Below are positions 1 through 10,156 of a stretch of 54,564 nucleotides of DNA, in pieces. This DNA is from a virus, in IMG/VR virus record IMGVR_UViG_3300008111_002018, positions 1 through 54,564 of that record. The stretch is one strand, 5' to 3'. A program made the position numbers and the translations under genes. Each line of letters begins with the position of its first letter. Positions within the stretch are counted from its first letter, which is position 1. Under the pieces are notes generated by a model that was not told where the DNA came from, did no database searches, and saw only the letters and a list, made by a program, of their open reading frames with translations.

Positions 1-1
1 A

Positions 2-3000
2 GGAACTAGCGGAACATCAGGTTCGGCAGGTTCATCAGCAACTTCAGGAACTAGCGGTACATCAGGAACATCAGGTTCAAGTGGAACTTCAGGAACATCA
101 GGTTCAGCAGGTTCTTCAGCGACTTCAGGTTCTTCAGCAACTTCAGGAACAAGTGGAACATCAGGTTCAGCAGGTTCTTCAGCAACTTCAGGTTCATCAG
201 CGACTTCAGGAACTAGCGGAACATCAGGTTCAGCAGGTTCTTCAGCGACTTCAGGTTCATCGGCAACTTCAGGAACTAGTGGAACTTCAGGTACATCAGG
301 TTCAAGTGGAACTGCAGGTACATCAGGAGCATCAAGAACATCAGGAACTAGTGGTACATCAGGAACTTCAGGAACTTCAGGAACAGATGGTTCATCAGGT
401 ACATCAGGAACTGCAGGTACATCAGGAGCATCAAGAAGTTCAGGAACTTCAGGAACAAACGGTTCATCAGGAACTTCAGGAACTTCAGGAACTAGCGGAA
501 CATCAGGTTCGGCAGGTTCATCAGCAACTTCAGGAACTAGCGGTACATCAGGAACATCAGGTTCAAGTGGAACTTCAGGAGTTCTTCAGCAACTTCAGGA
601 ACTAGCGGTACCTCAGGTTCAGCAGGTTCTTCAGCGACTTCAGGTTCATCGGCAACTTCAGGTACAAGTGGTACATCAGGTTCAAGTGGAACCGCAGGTA
701 CATCAGGAGCGGCAAGAACATCAGGAACTAGTGGTACATCAGGAACTTCAGGAACAGATGGTTCATCAGGTACTTCAGGAACTGCAGGTACATCAGGAGC
801 GTCAAGAAGTTCAGGAACTTCAGGAACAAACGGTTCATCAGGAACTTCAGGAACTAGCGGAACATCAGGTTCGGCAGGTTCATCAGCAACTTCAGGAACT
901 AGCGGTACATCAGGTACATCAGGTTCAAGTGGAACTTCAGGAACATCAGGTTCAGCAGGTTCTTCAGCAACTTCAGGTTCTTCAGCAACTTCAGGAACAA
1001 GTGGAACATCAGGTTCAGCAGGTTCTTCAGCAACTTCAGGTTCATCGGCGACTTCAGGAACGAGTGGAACTTCAGGTTCGGCTGGTTCTTCAGCAACATC
1101 AGGAACAAACGGTTCTTCAGGAACATCGGGAGTTGCGGGAACATCAGGAGCTTCAAGAACATCAGGGACATCAGGAACAAACGGTTCATCAGGAACTAGT
1201 GGTACTTCTGGTACTGATGGAACATCAGGAGCTTCAAGAACATCAGGAACTAGCGGTACATCGGGTACATCAGGTTCAAGCGGAACTAGCGGAACTTCAG
1301 GTTCAGCAGGTTCTTCAGCAACTCAGCAACTTCAGGTACATCAGGAACTAGCGGAACAAGTGGTTCTTCAGGTTCAGCAGGTTCATCTGCAACTTCAGGA
1401 ACATCTGGTACTTCAGGAATAAGTGGTTCATCAGGTTCGGCAGGTTCATCGGCAACTTCAGGAACAAATGGTTCTTCAGGAACATCAGGAGTTGCGGGAA
1501 CATCAGGAGCTTCAAGAACATCAGGAACATCAGGAACAAATGGTTCATCAGGAACTAGTGGTACTTCTGGTACTGATGGAACATCAGGAGCTTCAAGAAC
1601 ATCAGGAACTAGCGGTACATCAGGTACATCAGGTTCAAGTGGAACTTCAGGAACATCAGGTTCAGCAGGTTCGGCGGGTTCTTCAGCAACTTCAGGTACA
1701 TCAGGAACTAGCGGAACAAGTGGTTCTTCAGGTTCAGCAGGTTCATCAGCGACTTCAGGTTCTTCAGGAACATCAGGTGCGTCAGGAACATCAGGTTCAG
1801 CAGGTTCATCAGCGACTTCAGGTTCTTCAGGAACATCAGGAGCGTCAGGAACATCAGGTTCAGCAGGTTCTTCAGCAACTTCAGGAACATCTGGTACTTC
1901 AGGAATAAGTGGTTCGTCAGGTTCGGCAGGTTCTTCAGCAACTTCAGGAACAAACGGTTCTTCAGGAACATCGGGAGTTGCGGGAACATCAGGAGCTTCA
2001 AGAACATCAGGAACATCAGGAACAAACGGTTCGTCTGGTACAAGTGGTACATCAGGTGTTGATGGAACATCAGGAGCTTCAAGAACATCAGGAACTAGCG
2101 GTACATCAGGTACAAGTGGTTCTTCAGGTTCAGCAGGTTCATCAGCAACTTCAGGTACAAGTGGAACATCAGGAGTATCAGGAGCATCGGGAACATCAGG
2201 TTCAGCAGGTTCATCGGCAACTTCAGGTTCAACAGGAACAAGTGGTTCTTCAGGAGCATCAGGAAATGCTGGTACATCAGGAGCGTCAGCAACATCAGGT
2301 TCAAGTGGAACATCGGGAACTTCAGGTTCATCAGGAGCGTCAGGAGCATCGGCAACATCAGGAACAAGTGGAACTTCAGGTACATCAGGTTCCGCAGGAG
2401 CGTCAGGAGCATCGGCAACATCAGGAACAAGTGGAACTTCAGGTACATCAGGTTCCGCAGGAGCGTCAGGAGCATCTCAAACTTCAGGAACAAGTGGAAC
2501 TTCAGGTACGTCAGGAGCATCAGGAAACGCTGGAACATCAGGAGCATCTGCAACTTCAGGAACTAGCGGTACATCAGGAACATCAGGTTCAAGTGGTACT
2601 TCAGGTATATCAGGAGCTGCGGGAGCGTCAGGACAATCGGCAACATCAGGTACCTCAGGTACATCAGGAACTGCTGGTTCATCAGGAGCGTCAGGAGCAT
2701 CAGCAACATCAGGTACTTCAGGTACAAGTGGTACGTCAGGAGCATCAGGAAACGCTGGAACATCAGGAGCATCTGCAACTTCAGGTTCATCAGGAACTTC
2801 AGGAACTGCAGGTTCATCAGGAGCGTCAGGAGCATCAGCAACTTCAGGTTCAAGCGGTACATCAGGAACTGCAGGTTCATCAGGAGCATCAAGAACTGCA
2901 GGTTCATCGGCAACTTCAGGTTCATCAGGAACTTCAGGAACTGCAGGTTCATCAGGAGCTGCGGGAGCTTCAGGAGCGTCAGCAACTTCAGGTACAAGTG

Positions 3001-3130
3001 GAACATCAGGTTCAGCGGGTTCATCAGGAAATGCGGGTACATCAGGGGCATCAAGAACTTCAGGAAGTTCAGGAACTTCAGGAACTAGCGGTACTTCAGG
3101 TACAACAGGTTCTTCAGGATTAAGTGGTCC
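2..3130 (+). repeat. Collagen-like GTS triplet repeat tract
   Basis: About 3.1 kb of low-complexity coding DNA is built from 9-base units such as ggaacatca / ggttcagca / ggaactagc. These encode Gly-X-Y triplets rich in Thr, Ser and Ala. Longer blocks of roughly 250-400 bases recur almost identically, for example around 300-560 and 690-930, and twice between 2330 and 2470, which points to expansion by recombination. The tract is the shaft of the S74 fibre. Confidence 0.9.
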
Positions 3131-3773
3131 AAGTGGTACTTCAGGTATTAGCGGTGGTTCATTCACATGTAATAACGTATCTGATTTGTATATCGTATAC
3201 GCAGTGAATGGTTCACAAATACAATCATCTTGTTGTCTATTCATTAAAGGTTCGGATTCGTTTGTCCACAACTGCGCGGGTTACAGGTCAGGAGTTTCAG
3301 GTTCGGCAGGAGCACCATCATTCTCATGGACGGCAAATACAAACACAGGTATATTCAACAGTGGAACTTCATATCTTGGATACTCATTGAACGGAACTGA
3401 AATGTTCAGAATGACAAACAATGGTGGATATGGTGATTTCCACGCAACTGCGAACATTATTGGATATTCAACAACACCATCAGATGAAAGATTAAAAGAT
3501 AATGTTAAAACTCTTGAAAACAGTTTAGGTATTATTGAAAAATTAAGACCTGTGTCATATACTTGGAAAGATGTTATGAGAAGAGGAAATGACTTTGGAT
3601 TAATTGCTCAAGAAGTTGAAAAAATAATACCTGAAATCGTTACAAATACAACATTACTTCAAACAGGTGATGAGGAGTTATATAAAACAGTGTCATACGA
3701 AAGATTGGTACCATTCCTAATCCAATCAATTCAAGAATTGAACAATAAAATTAAAGAATTAGAAAAGAAATAA
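2..3773 (+). CDS. Collagen-like tail fibre with C-terminal peptidase S74 chaperone domain (5' partial, two frameshifts)
   Basis: This is the 3' part of a giant fibre gene that enters from the left edge. Up to about 3150 it encodes almost pure Gly-Thr-Ser / Gly-Ser-Ala / Gly-Ser-Ser triplets, a collagen-like trimeric shaft very poor in proline. It then runs into a globular tip and a peptidase-S74 intramolecular chaperone. The motif SDERLK, with its presumed catalytic Ser codon at 3480 and Lys codon at 3495, and the later [15 protein letters not shown] are hallmarks of that family, which trimerises fibres and then cleaves itself off. The coding frame changes twice: near 580, where 16 bases are missing relative to another repeat copy, and at 1316-1331, where 8 bases are duplicated. 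From about 1329 to the stop the frame is continuous. Identification of the tip is firm; whether the gene is intact in nature is unknown. Confidence 0.85.
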
Positions 3774-3774
3774 A

Positions 3775-4086
3775 ATGGCTATAAAAGTAACAACACAAAT
3801 AGGAACCAGTGGTGGAATCACCACTGAAGCCTATGTAAGAATAGGTACTTATTTAATTGATAAATCCAACAATGCTGTTAGATTTGGGTTAGAAATTTAT
3901 AACTCAGAAGTAGATAAAAACAATAAAGACAATATTGTGACAAATAAACAAATTGGTAATTATGTATATAAAAAGGTTAGTAGTTTTACTTCATTTGAAA
4001 CTACTGATATCTTTTCAGCGGGGTATTCTGAATTAAGAACTCATTTGCAAAGTATTTACGGACCATCATCAACAGTTGATTGTTAA
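3775..4086 (+). CDS. Small hypothetical virion-associated protein
   Basis: The product is 103 residues, starts one base after the fibre gene stop and is followed six bases later by the next gene, so it belongs to the same transcript. I do not recognise the family. The protein has no signal peptide or membrane segment. It looks like a small beta-rich domain, with alternating hydrophobic stretches such as AYVRIGTYLIDK and VRFGLEIYNS. Its position directly behind a fibre gene suggests a fibre-tip, adaptor or other tail component, which is inference from context only. Confidence 0.7.
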   Translation: MAIKVTTQIGTSGGITTEAYVRIGTYLIDKSNNAVRFGLEIYNSEVDKNNKDNIVTNKQIGNYVYKKVSSFTSFETTDIFSAGYSELRTHLQSIYGPSSTVDC

Positions 4087-4092
4087 TAGAAT

Positions 4093-4707
4093 ATGGCAAC
4101 ACCACCAGGACCAGCATCACCCGGTAATCCTATTAGTTATGATAATATTAGGGCTGAGGTTAACTTTACGCCTAATATTGATATTGGATTGTATGATTTT
4201 GCAACATACATATATGATGATGGTTTTATTAATGACTATACATTTTATCCAGCATTTTATCCTTTACCATCAAGTCCTGCTGGAGGTGCAGTAACACAAA
4301 ACGCATCTATATCAATGTTTTATGATATAGATTCTGAGAGTTATTATGACATTCAATTCCAATCAGGAACACCTAGTTGGGTATCAACTATTGATGTGAC
4401 AATTAATGATGCAACTGTTTTGGCTAGCGGTTCAAATAGTGGACCAAACGCTGATACACAAACACAAATTAATGCAATGATTCGAGGGGGGACCGCTGGT
4501 AACCAACCCCATTGGTATCAAATAGATTTACAGGTTAATTTAAATGCTGGTGCACCACCATTTACACCAGCGGTAAATGTTGATTATGACACTGGTGCTG
4601 GTTTCACCGCTTTTCCTGGTTCACCAACTACATTTCCGGGTCTATTAACTACCGGAGCAATTATTAATGTTGCAAATGGTGGGACTGTTTACATTAGAGT
4701 TTCATAA
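4093..4707 (+). CDS. Hypothetical beta-rich virion protein
   Basis: The 204-residue product starts with a Gly/Pro-rich segment (MATPPGPASPG) and continues as a Thr/Gly/Asn-rich sequence typical of phage structural beta domains. There are no cysteines, membrane segments or catalytic motifs that I can see. It lies in the run of fibre genes, and the next plus-strand gene begins 50 bases later. A fibre, collar or accessory tail role is the simplest guess; the family is not recognised. Confidence 0.65.
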   Translation: MATPPGPASPGNPISYDNIRAEVNFTPNIDIGLYDFATYIYDDGFINDYTFYPAFYPLPSSPAGGAVTQNASISMFYDIDSESYYDIQFQSGTPSWVSTIDVTINDATVLASGSNSGPNADTQTQINAMIRGGTAGNQPHWYQIDLQVNLNAGAPPFTPAVNVDYDTGAGFTAFPGSPTTFPGLLTTGAIINVANGGTVYIRVS

Positions 4708-4756
4708 TTTTAATTTGCAAGTTTACTTAATAGATTTTATTTAATATACTTTATTT

Positions 4757-5356
4757 ATGTCAAGTAAAATACCGATATTTCCATACCCACCAACAATTGA
4801 TATAGGTAAGCACGCAAATGTTGATGACCAATTTTCACAACCTGAAATTGATGAATTAATTAATATAATTAATTCTTTAGAGTATGAAGAAGGAAGAATT
4901 GTAAATGAAAATTTTGTTGGTGAGGTTAACAAAGATGTTAGAAAAAGTAATGTTAAATGGATATACCCAACAAATGAAACTATGTGGTTATTTACCAAAT
5001 TAATGAAAATCATCCAATCAGTTAATGGTCAACTTTGGAATTTTGAATTAATTATGGCGAGAGAACCTATTCAATACACTGAATATGAAGACGATGGTGA
5101 ATATGGTTGGCACATAGATACAGGACATGGTCCTAGTGCTCAAAGAAAAGTGTCTATGTCGGTACTGTTAACAAATCCTGACGAATATGAAGGTGGTGAT
5201 TTGGAACTATGGCCTGGTGGTGAGATTAAAACAGTGGAAAGAAAACAATATAGTATGACAATATTCCCAAGTTGTATTATGCATAGGGTTACACCCGTAA
5301 CAAAAGGTATTAGAAAAAGTTTGGTATTTTGGGTAGGTGGAACACCTTACAGATAA
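4757..5356 (+). CDS. 2-oxoglutarate/Fe(II)-dependent oxygenase, prolyl-4-hydroxylase-like
   Basis: The 199-residue protein has the 2OG-Fe(II) dioxygenase core. The iron ligands are His119 and Asp121 in GWHIDTG and His176 in CIMHRVTPV, and Arg186 in the following RKSLVFWV would bind 2-oxoglutarate. The EGGDLELW segment between them is typical of the P4H/PKHD group that hydroxylates proline or other protein side chains. Such enzymes occur in many T4-like phages with unknown substrates. Here the gene sits between fibre genes and the glycan operon, tail-to-tail with the latter and overlapping it by 10 bases. Hydroxylation of a virion protein as a prelude to glycosylation is an attractive but unproven role. 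The start is the first ATG after a short AT-rich gap. Confidence 0.85.
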   Translation: MSSKIPIFPYPPTIDIGKHANVDDQFSQPEIDELINIINSLEYEEGRIVNENFVGEVNKDVRKSNVKWIYPTNETMWLFTKLMKIIQSVNGQLWNFELIMAREPIQYTEYEDDGEYGWHIDTGHGPSAQRKVSMSVLLTNPDEYEGGDLELWPGGEIKTVERKQYSMTIFPSCIMHRVTPVTKGIRKSLVFWVGGTPYR

Positions 5357-5727
5357 TCACTGTAAGATTTTTCTTCAATAAATCCTGAAGAAAACTTCAA
5401 ATTAATTTCTTTTTTAATTTTAGCACGAACATCATTAGTATAGTAAACTGAACGAGCAAGACTAACAAATTCTTCATCAAATTCTTTTTGTCTTTCTTTG
5501 TCCCTAATATCATCTTCAATAACCCAAAGGTCTTTATTAACTGACAATAATTCTAAATACTCAGGTGATAAAGTTGAAATACCCAAATCATTTTCAACCA
5601 CAGATAAAAGATACTCATACTCTTTTATGATGTTATCTAATTTATTTGGGTCGGTAATATTTTCCTTTTTAATTTGAAGAATTGTTAATTTGTCAACAAT
5701 TTCTCCATGTGATACTTCTATATTCAT
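5347..5727 (-). CDS. DUF6165-like small protein of the glycan operon
   Basis: The 126-residue protein opens with EVSHGEIVDKLTILQIKKE, the pattern I associate with DUF6165 proteins, which often sit in surface-polysaccharide clusters. The rest is helical and charged, with no catalytic motif that I can identify. It is the last gene of the minus-strand glycan operon and overlaps the preceding glycosyltransferase gene by four bases (ATGA-type coupling). The role is unknown; a regulatory or scaffold function in sugar transfer is conceivable. The family name is from memory and needs a profile search. Confidence 0.7.
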   Translation of the reverse strand: MNIEVSHGEIVDKLTILQIKKENITDPNKLDNIIKEYEYLLSVVENDLGISTLSPEYLELLSVNKDLWVIEDDIRDKERQKEFDEEFVSLARSVYYTNDVRAKIKKEINLKFSSGFIEEKSYSDYL

Positions 5728-7829
5728 AATAAATTTTGTATTTGTGATATAACCATATCTGCGGTTATAGATTTATGACATTCAAATTGTCTTTCAGTAT
5801 CTTTATGTTCAGGACACCAATTCCAATCTCCTTTATTAAATAAGAACATGGGATTATTCCAACAACCATTACATACTGACATATTTATAATCCTTGTACA
5901 ATTTGAAGTAAATTCATGGTCAGGTTCTGTAAAATTAGAAATCATCACAACGTGTTTACCTAAAGCCCAACTTAACCAAGATAATCCACTTGAAAGACCG
6001 ACAACAAATTGACTGTGATAAATTACATTCATTGTATTATCAATTGAGTCATCTTCTAATGAATCGGCACCTTCGTATTTATCACCATTTTGTGAGATAT
6101 TAATTACTTTATATCCTAATGATTTAAAATGTCTAATTAAATCAACCCATCCTGTTGGATTGTTCCAATATTTACAACCAGCGGTTGAGTTGGTTGCAAT
6201 ACAAATATACTTTTCAGGGTAAGGTTTTTCTTTTGGTATAAAATCAATATTTGTTTTAATTTCTTTAAATTCTAACCCAAGAATATTACTAGCGGTTTGT
6301 TGTAATGGTATTGTATTAGGTAATGTAGGTTCTAAATCACGATTATAAAACCAACCCAACTTATACATTGCGTATATGTTTTTAACTTCAATACCTGGCG
6401 TAACAAACTCAATTTCAGGGTATGATTTTTCAAATAAAAAATTCTTGAAAGTTGAACAAATCACATGACATTTATGTTTTTTTCTAAACTCATCAACATA
6501 TGGTACCCAAGCAATTGAATCACCTAACGAACTTGAATCAATTGCAATATAAACTCTCATACCTTCAAAAGGAAACTTACGGTTAAGTATTGTTCCTGAT
6601 GAATTAGAAACTCTGATTCTCCAATCTTTATGAAATTTCTTATTTGATTTTGTCCACATATTACTTCTTATTTTTGAAGTATATGTTAGTGTGTTATCAT
6701 CTTCAAAAAAATCTACGGTATATTCATCGTCAAGATTACTTTGAACATCAACAGTTGGACCATCAACAAAATGTACATTTATTGCCAATTTTTCATTTAA
6801 CATTGGTTTTAAATCTTTTGTTTCGTTAAACGCTTTAATAAATAAATTTTTGGTAATATCAGAAGTATATTCTTTTTGTATTTTAAGAACATCACCATAC
6901 ATGTTTAACAATCTTGTACAAACTGTTGACCAATCATAATATTTTCTATCAATTTCGGTATTAATCATATAATGAGCATAGTTCTCAATAACTTCCAATA
7001 TACCTTTTTTAACTGATTCAGTTGACCTTTCTACTTTATACAAACCTTCAATTTTGTGGTTACCATCATATGTCCCAACAACAGGTACTCTACATGAAAT
7101 TGATTCCAATAATGTTAAATTTGGGTGACCAGCTTCCAATTCTGATGGGTGAAGGAATATTGAATGCTCTTCAATTATTTTTAATAATTCTTCTTCACTT
7201 GGATTGTGAGAAATTATGTTTAATTTACCGTACTCCAATAAATCAGGATTTGCGTTGAAAAAATTCATATTGTTAGGAGGACCAACAATTGTAATATCCA
7301 TGTTTAATTCTTTAGCGGCTTCAATAGCGTATCTAAATCCTTTTCTATCTATGGTTTGGTCATCAGCATAACCATTATTTGCTATACATAATAATTTGTG
7401 TTTAAAATCTTCCTTATAAGGTAAATCAAAAAACTTGGTATCAACACCATGTGTTAAATAAAATAACTTATCAGTTTCCTCAAAGTAATCAACTAAAAAT
7501 TCTGCATGTGTAAAGGATACTATTGAACCTTTAATGGCTTCTAAATTTTGTTTATATGTATGAGAATCTTTACCATGTCTAACAACATGATGGTCATGTA
7601 ATGAAAAGATGTATGGTATACCTCTTTTTTGAGCTTCAATACCTAAATTGGCAACGTGTAAATGAATGATATCTGTATTATTTACATCAACATCATTTAA
7701 GTATTTAATATCACATACGTGACCCATTTCTTCAAATTGAAGTTTATAGTTCCATATTACTTTTTCAATTGCTCCCCAACCATTTGGAGGTATTGATATA
7801 AGACCTGGTGTTACTTGTGTTATTTTCAT
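5724..7829 (-). CDS. Two-domain glycosyltransferase: GT4 fused to TibC-like GT9 heptosyltransferase
   Basis: The 701-residue protein has three parts. Residues 1 to about 330 form a GT4-type GT-B glycosyltransferase, with an N-terminal TPGLISIPPNGWGAIEKV and a donor-site ELEAGHPNLTLLESISCRVP. Residues about 345-425 are a beta module beginning INVHFVDGPTVDV. The C-terminal ~270 residues resemble autotransporter heptosyltransferases of the TibC/Aah type (GT9), with SSLGDSIAWVPYVDEF and VGLSSGLSWLSWALGKHVV. They include a four-cysteine cluster (CNGCW, then WCPEH and ECHK) matching the iron-binding finger described for TibC. TibC enzymes transfer heptose from ADP-heptose to serine. The gene is coupled by four-base overlaps on both sides. 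The fold is confident; donor and acceptor are inferred. Confidence 0.85.
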   Translation of the reverse strand: MKITQVTPGLISIPPNGWGAIEKVIWNYKLQFEEMGHVCDIKYLNDVDVNNTDIIHLHVANLGIEAQKRGIPYIFSLHDHHVVRHGKDSHTYKQNLEAIKGSIVSFTHAEFLVDYFEETDKLFYLTHGVDTKFFDLPYKEDFKHKLLCIANNGYADDQTIDRKGFRYAIEAAKELNMDITIVGPPNNMNFFNANPDLLEYGKLNIISHNPSEEELLKIIEEHSIFLHPSELEAGHPNLTLLESISCRVPVVGTYDGNHKIEGLYKVERSTESVKKGILEVIENYAHYMINTEIDRKYYDWSTVCTRLLNMYGDVLKIQKEYTSDITKNLFIKAFNETKDLKPMLNEKLAINVHFVDGPTVDVQSNLDDEYTVDFFEDDNTLTYTSKIRSNMWTKSNKKFHKDWRIRVSNSSGTILNRKFPFEGMRVYIAIDSSSLGDSIAWVPYVDEFRKKHKCHVICSTFKNFLFEKSYPEIEFVTPGIEVKNIYAMYKLGWFYNRDLEPTLPNTIPLQQTASNILGLEFKEIKTNIDFIPKEKPYPEKYICIATNSTAGCKYWNNPTGWVDLIRHFKSLGYKVINISQNGDKYEGADSLEDDSIDNTMNVIYHSQFVVGLSSGLSWLSWALGKHVVMISNFTEPDHEFTSNCTRIINMSVCNGCWNNPMFLFNKGDWNWCPEHKDTERQFECHKSITADMVISQIQNLL

Positions 7830-8824
7830 ATTGTTTTAATAAATTCGCTAAATGATTTTAATATTTGGTTATATTCTTTTATGTGAAAATCATTATCAAA
7901 TAAAAAATTTGGGTCAACAAACCCAAAATTATCAGTATAATCTTTTTTCCAATTAAAATATAGAAAATTTTCATTAGAAAAAAACTCATCAAATGAATCA
8001 ACACAATATTTTCTTTCATTATTTGTTCCTTTAATTAATTGACGTTCTTTTTCTTCATCAATTAAACCATTTTTAATTGGTGGGTTTGGGGACATAACAA
8101 TCACTTTATTATTTGGATGTTTGGAAATAAAAGTCTGTAGAAATTCTTTATATTTAAATAATAACTTATTTGTTAAATGAGAAATTGAAGTATTTTTTTC
8201 TTGAGATGATTTAGGTAGACCATATCTAGTATCTATTTCACCTAAATAAAAGGCTATAATATCGCCATCTTCTATGGGTAATAAATCAATAAATGATTTA
8301 TTATCTTTATTTAAAAATCTATGTAAACTTAGTGAGGGGTGACTATACCTTATGGGTAAATAATCATGTATTGGTTCAGGGGTGTACTCATCATTACCAA
8401 AAGTTCCCCACACATTTGAATCACCAATAATCCATAATCGTTTATAATTCATTGGATATTGTTGTGATATGTTTCTTAATGGTAGATAGTTCTTATAAAA
8501 GAAAAACTTTTTTTCAAAAACTAAATAATCTTCTATATAACATCTTAAATGTACCCCACCTTTAAAACCCAATCTATTATGTTTCCCAAAATGACTACCA
8601 ATCGTAAAATTAACAAAATAATTTGGACCATCAATACAATTTACATTAATAATTTCGGGTGAGTATGGTATATCAAAATACGGGTCTGATATCTTTACAG
8701 ATATTGTTTGTTGTTGGTCATTTAACCCTAATGTTGTAAAATTAATTTTTAAAATTGCATTATTTATAGCAGTTTCAACATCAATATTATTAATATTGAT
8801 TAATATTTTTTCTTGTTTTAACAT
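7826..8824 (-). CDS. SGNH/GDSL-type hydrolase-like protein
   Basis: The 332-residue protein has an N-terminal beta domain of about 120 residues, including INVNCIDGP, which echoes the module in the neighbouring TibC-like proteins. An SGNH-like domain follows. Block I is WIIGDSNVWG with the expected nucleophile serine in GDS, a middle block reads FYLGEIDTRYG, and a C-terminal DFHIKEYN supplies the Asp-x-His pair. SGNH proteins in glycan clusters are often O-acyl esterases or acyltransferases. The gene overlaps both neighbours in the operon. The activity on sugar esters is inferred; the motifs are visible in the sequence. Confidence 0.65.
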   Translation of the reverse strand: MLKQEKILININNIDVETAINNAILKINFTTLGLNDQQQTISVKISDPYFDIPYSPEIINVNCIDGPNYFVNFTIGSHFGKHNRLGFKGGVHLRCYIEDYLVFEKKFFFYKNYLPLRNISQQYPMNYKRLWIIGDSNVWGTFGNDEYTPEPIHDYLPIRYSHPSLSLHRFLNKDNKSFIDLLPIEDGDIIAFYLGEIDTRYGLPKSSQEKNTSISHLTNKLLFKYKEFLQTFISKHPNNKVIVMSPNPPIKNGLIDEEKERQLIKGTNNERKYCVDSFDEFFSNENFLYFNWKKDYTDNFGFVDPNFLFDNDFHIKEYNQILKSFSEFIKTI

Positions 8825-9390
8825 TTAATAAAACTCCCCCAAAGGACTTGTTTAAATTCATTATAAAGATATGGTCTTAATTTTAATTCGGGAAGATATC
8901 TTTCTAAATTTTTATAATGAGATTCGGAAATTGTTGGCCAATCTAATTCGGTTTTTATTTTTTCGTACTCTTCGGGTGTTTCTTCATAGTCATGTAACAT
9001 AACAACATCACCCGTTTTAAGATACCTTGAGAATAATTTAAATTCAGTTTCTTTATCACCACCATCACATAATAATAATGTTTTTTTTGGTTGACTAATT
9101 AATGATTTTATTTCACCAATCACGTCAACATCAAAACAATCGGCAACTCTTAAGGTGGTATCTTTAATATTATTAACTTGTAAATAATCAGGATTATTAT
9201 CGTATGATATTATTTTACATGAATCAGATTTATTTTCTGATAACCAATATGTAAAAGCACCTGTAAAAGTACCAATCTCAATAATTTGTTCAAAGTCTTT
9301 TAATATTATTGAAAAGGCTTTAGGTATGTGTTTTGTTTGAGCGGTTCTAAATTGTTGGTCACCAATTGTAACCCATAAAAAGTTTTCCAT
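8818..9390 (-). CDS. Class I SAM-dependent methyltransferase-like protein
   Basis: The 190-residue protein shows a Rossmann methyltransferase pattern. The glycine motif is IIEIGTFTGAFTYWLSE, the strand-2 acidic residue lies in IISYDNNPDY, and a later strand reads TLLLCDGGDKETEF followed by LKTGDVVMLHDYEE. The DGG/HDY arrangement resembles the metal-dependent group related to cephalosporin-hydroxylase and Methyltransf_24 proteins found in sugar-modification clusters. The gene overlaps the SGNH gene by seven bases. The likely substrate is a sugar in the glycan built by the operon, by context only. Confidence 0.7.
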   Translation of the reverse strand: MENFLWVTIGDQQFRTAQTKHIPKAFSIILKDFEQIIEIGTFTGAFTYWLSENKSDSCKIISYDNNPDYLQVNNIKDTTLRVADCFDVDVIGEIKSLISQPKKTLLLCDGGDKETEFKLFSRYLKTGDVVMLHDYEETPEEYEKIKTELDWPTISESHYKNLERYLPELKLRPYLYNEFKQVLWGSFIKC

Positions 9391-9391
9391 T

Positions 9392-10156
9392 TTATCTTTC
9401 TGAATTGTTTAAGTTGTATGATGAATTATGAATACCTATATGATAACAAATTCTTTCCAAATGTAAAAATGATTTGTATTTTTTTGCAAACCTTAATGCG
9501 AATTCTAATTCAAATGAATCCATATTTCCATTAAAATTATCAATAGTTTTTAATTTTTTAATATCATGTATTGCTGGTCTAAATCCAAAGTATGGCCAAT
9601 TGATTACTTTAACCCAATCACCTTCAGGTAAGTATTTCATTTCAACCTCATCTAAAAATAATGGTTCATTTAATTCGTGTTTTTCAGAATAATACCATTC
9701 CCAAAAATCACCAATTATTCTTGGTGTAAATAATTCTGGTGGGAATATCTTTTTTTCCCATGAATAGCCAACTAATGCAATATCGTCATTATTACTTAAT
9801 AAATTAATACCATCTAATAATCTAAAATTTTGTTGAAATAACCAATCATCCTCTAAATGAAACACATAATCAAAATTAAATTTTTCATTGTTTGTTTTCC
9901 AAACTTTCATAATCTCCAAATGTCTTTTTCTGGTATTAAAATCTGAAGGTTGAAATGTTATTGATGTTAACATCACCTTTGGAAATAATTTCTTTAATAA
10001 AAGAAACATTTCTTTCCTTTCAAAATCTGAAGATGAATCATCATAATGAAAGATGTGTGATATCAAATCACGGTCAACACAATTATTATAGAAAGAATTT
10101 ATTGTTCTTTCAAACAATGAAAATCTTTTACACGTTGTAATGGTTAATGATATCAT
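9392..10156 (-). CDS. GT-A (GT2-like) glycosyltransferase
   Basis: The 254-residue protein begins MISLTITTCKRFSLFERTI, the usual first strand and helix of a GT2-type nucleotide-sugar binding fold. It carries a metal-binding acidic motif in FHLEDDWLF near residue 105. The length suits a single GT-A catalytic domain with no membrane segment. It is separated by one base from the next operon gene and overlaps the upstream gene by four bases. The sugar donor and acceptor cannot be read from the sequence. Confidence 0.75.
   Translation of the reverse strand: MISLTITTCKRFSLFERTINSFYNNCVDRDLISHIFHYDDSSSDFERKEMFLLLKKLFPKVMLTSITFQPSDFNTRKRHLEIMKVWKTNNEKFNFDYVFHLEDDWLFQQNFRLLDGINLLSNNDDIALVGYSWEKKIFPPELFTPRIIGDFWEWYYSEKHELNEPLFLDEVEMKYLPEGDWVKVINWPYFGFRPAIHDIKKLKTIDNFNGNMDSFELEFALRFAKKYKSFLHLERICYHIGIHNSSYNLNNSER

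Noticed and set aside
81-3123. Long Gln/His-rich plus-strand open frames (81-605, 668-1351, 1423-1908, 1909-3123)
   Set aside because: They are the +1 shadow of the Gly-Thr-Ser repeat frame. They start at internal GTG codons, end wherever the repeat phase changes, and have no independent start region.
1-3130. Possible CRISPR array or DNA-level satellite
   Set aside because: Repeats are codon-periodic, contiguous and lack spacers of unique sequence, so they are coding collagen-like triplets.
2477-3271. Antisense Pro/Val/Glu-rich open frame over the fibre repeats
   Set aside because: It is a low-complexity reverse reading of the collagen-like tract. It runs into the unique fibre tip without any plausible domain.
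7022-7258. Plus-strand frames inside the minus glycan operon (for example 6644-6829, 7022-7258, 13532-13795, 17977-18291)
   Set aside because: They lie opposite well-supported, motif-bearing enzymes and show no domain or start signal of their own.
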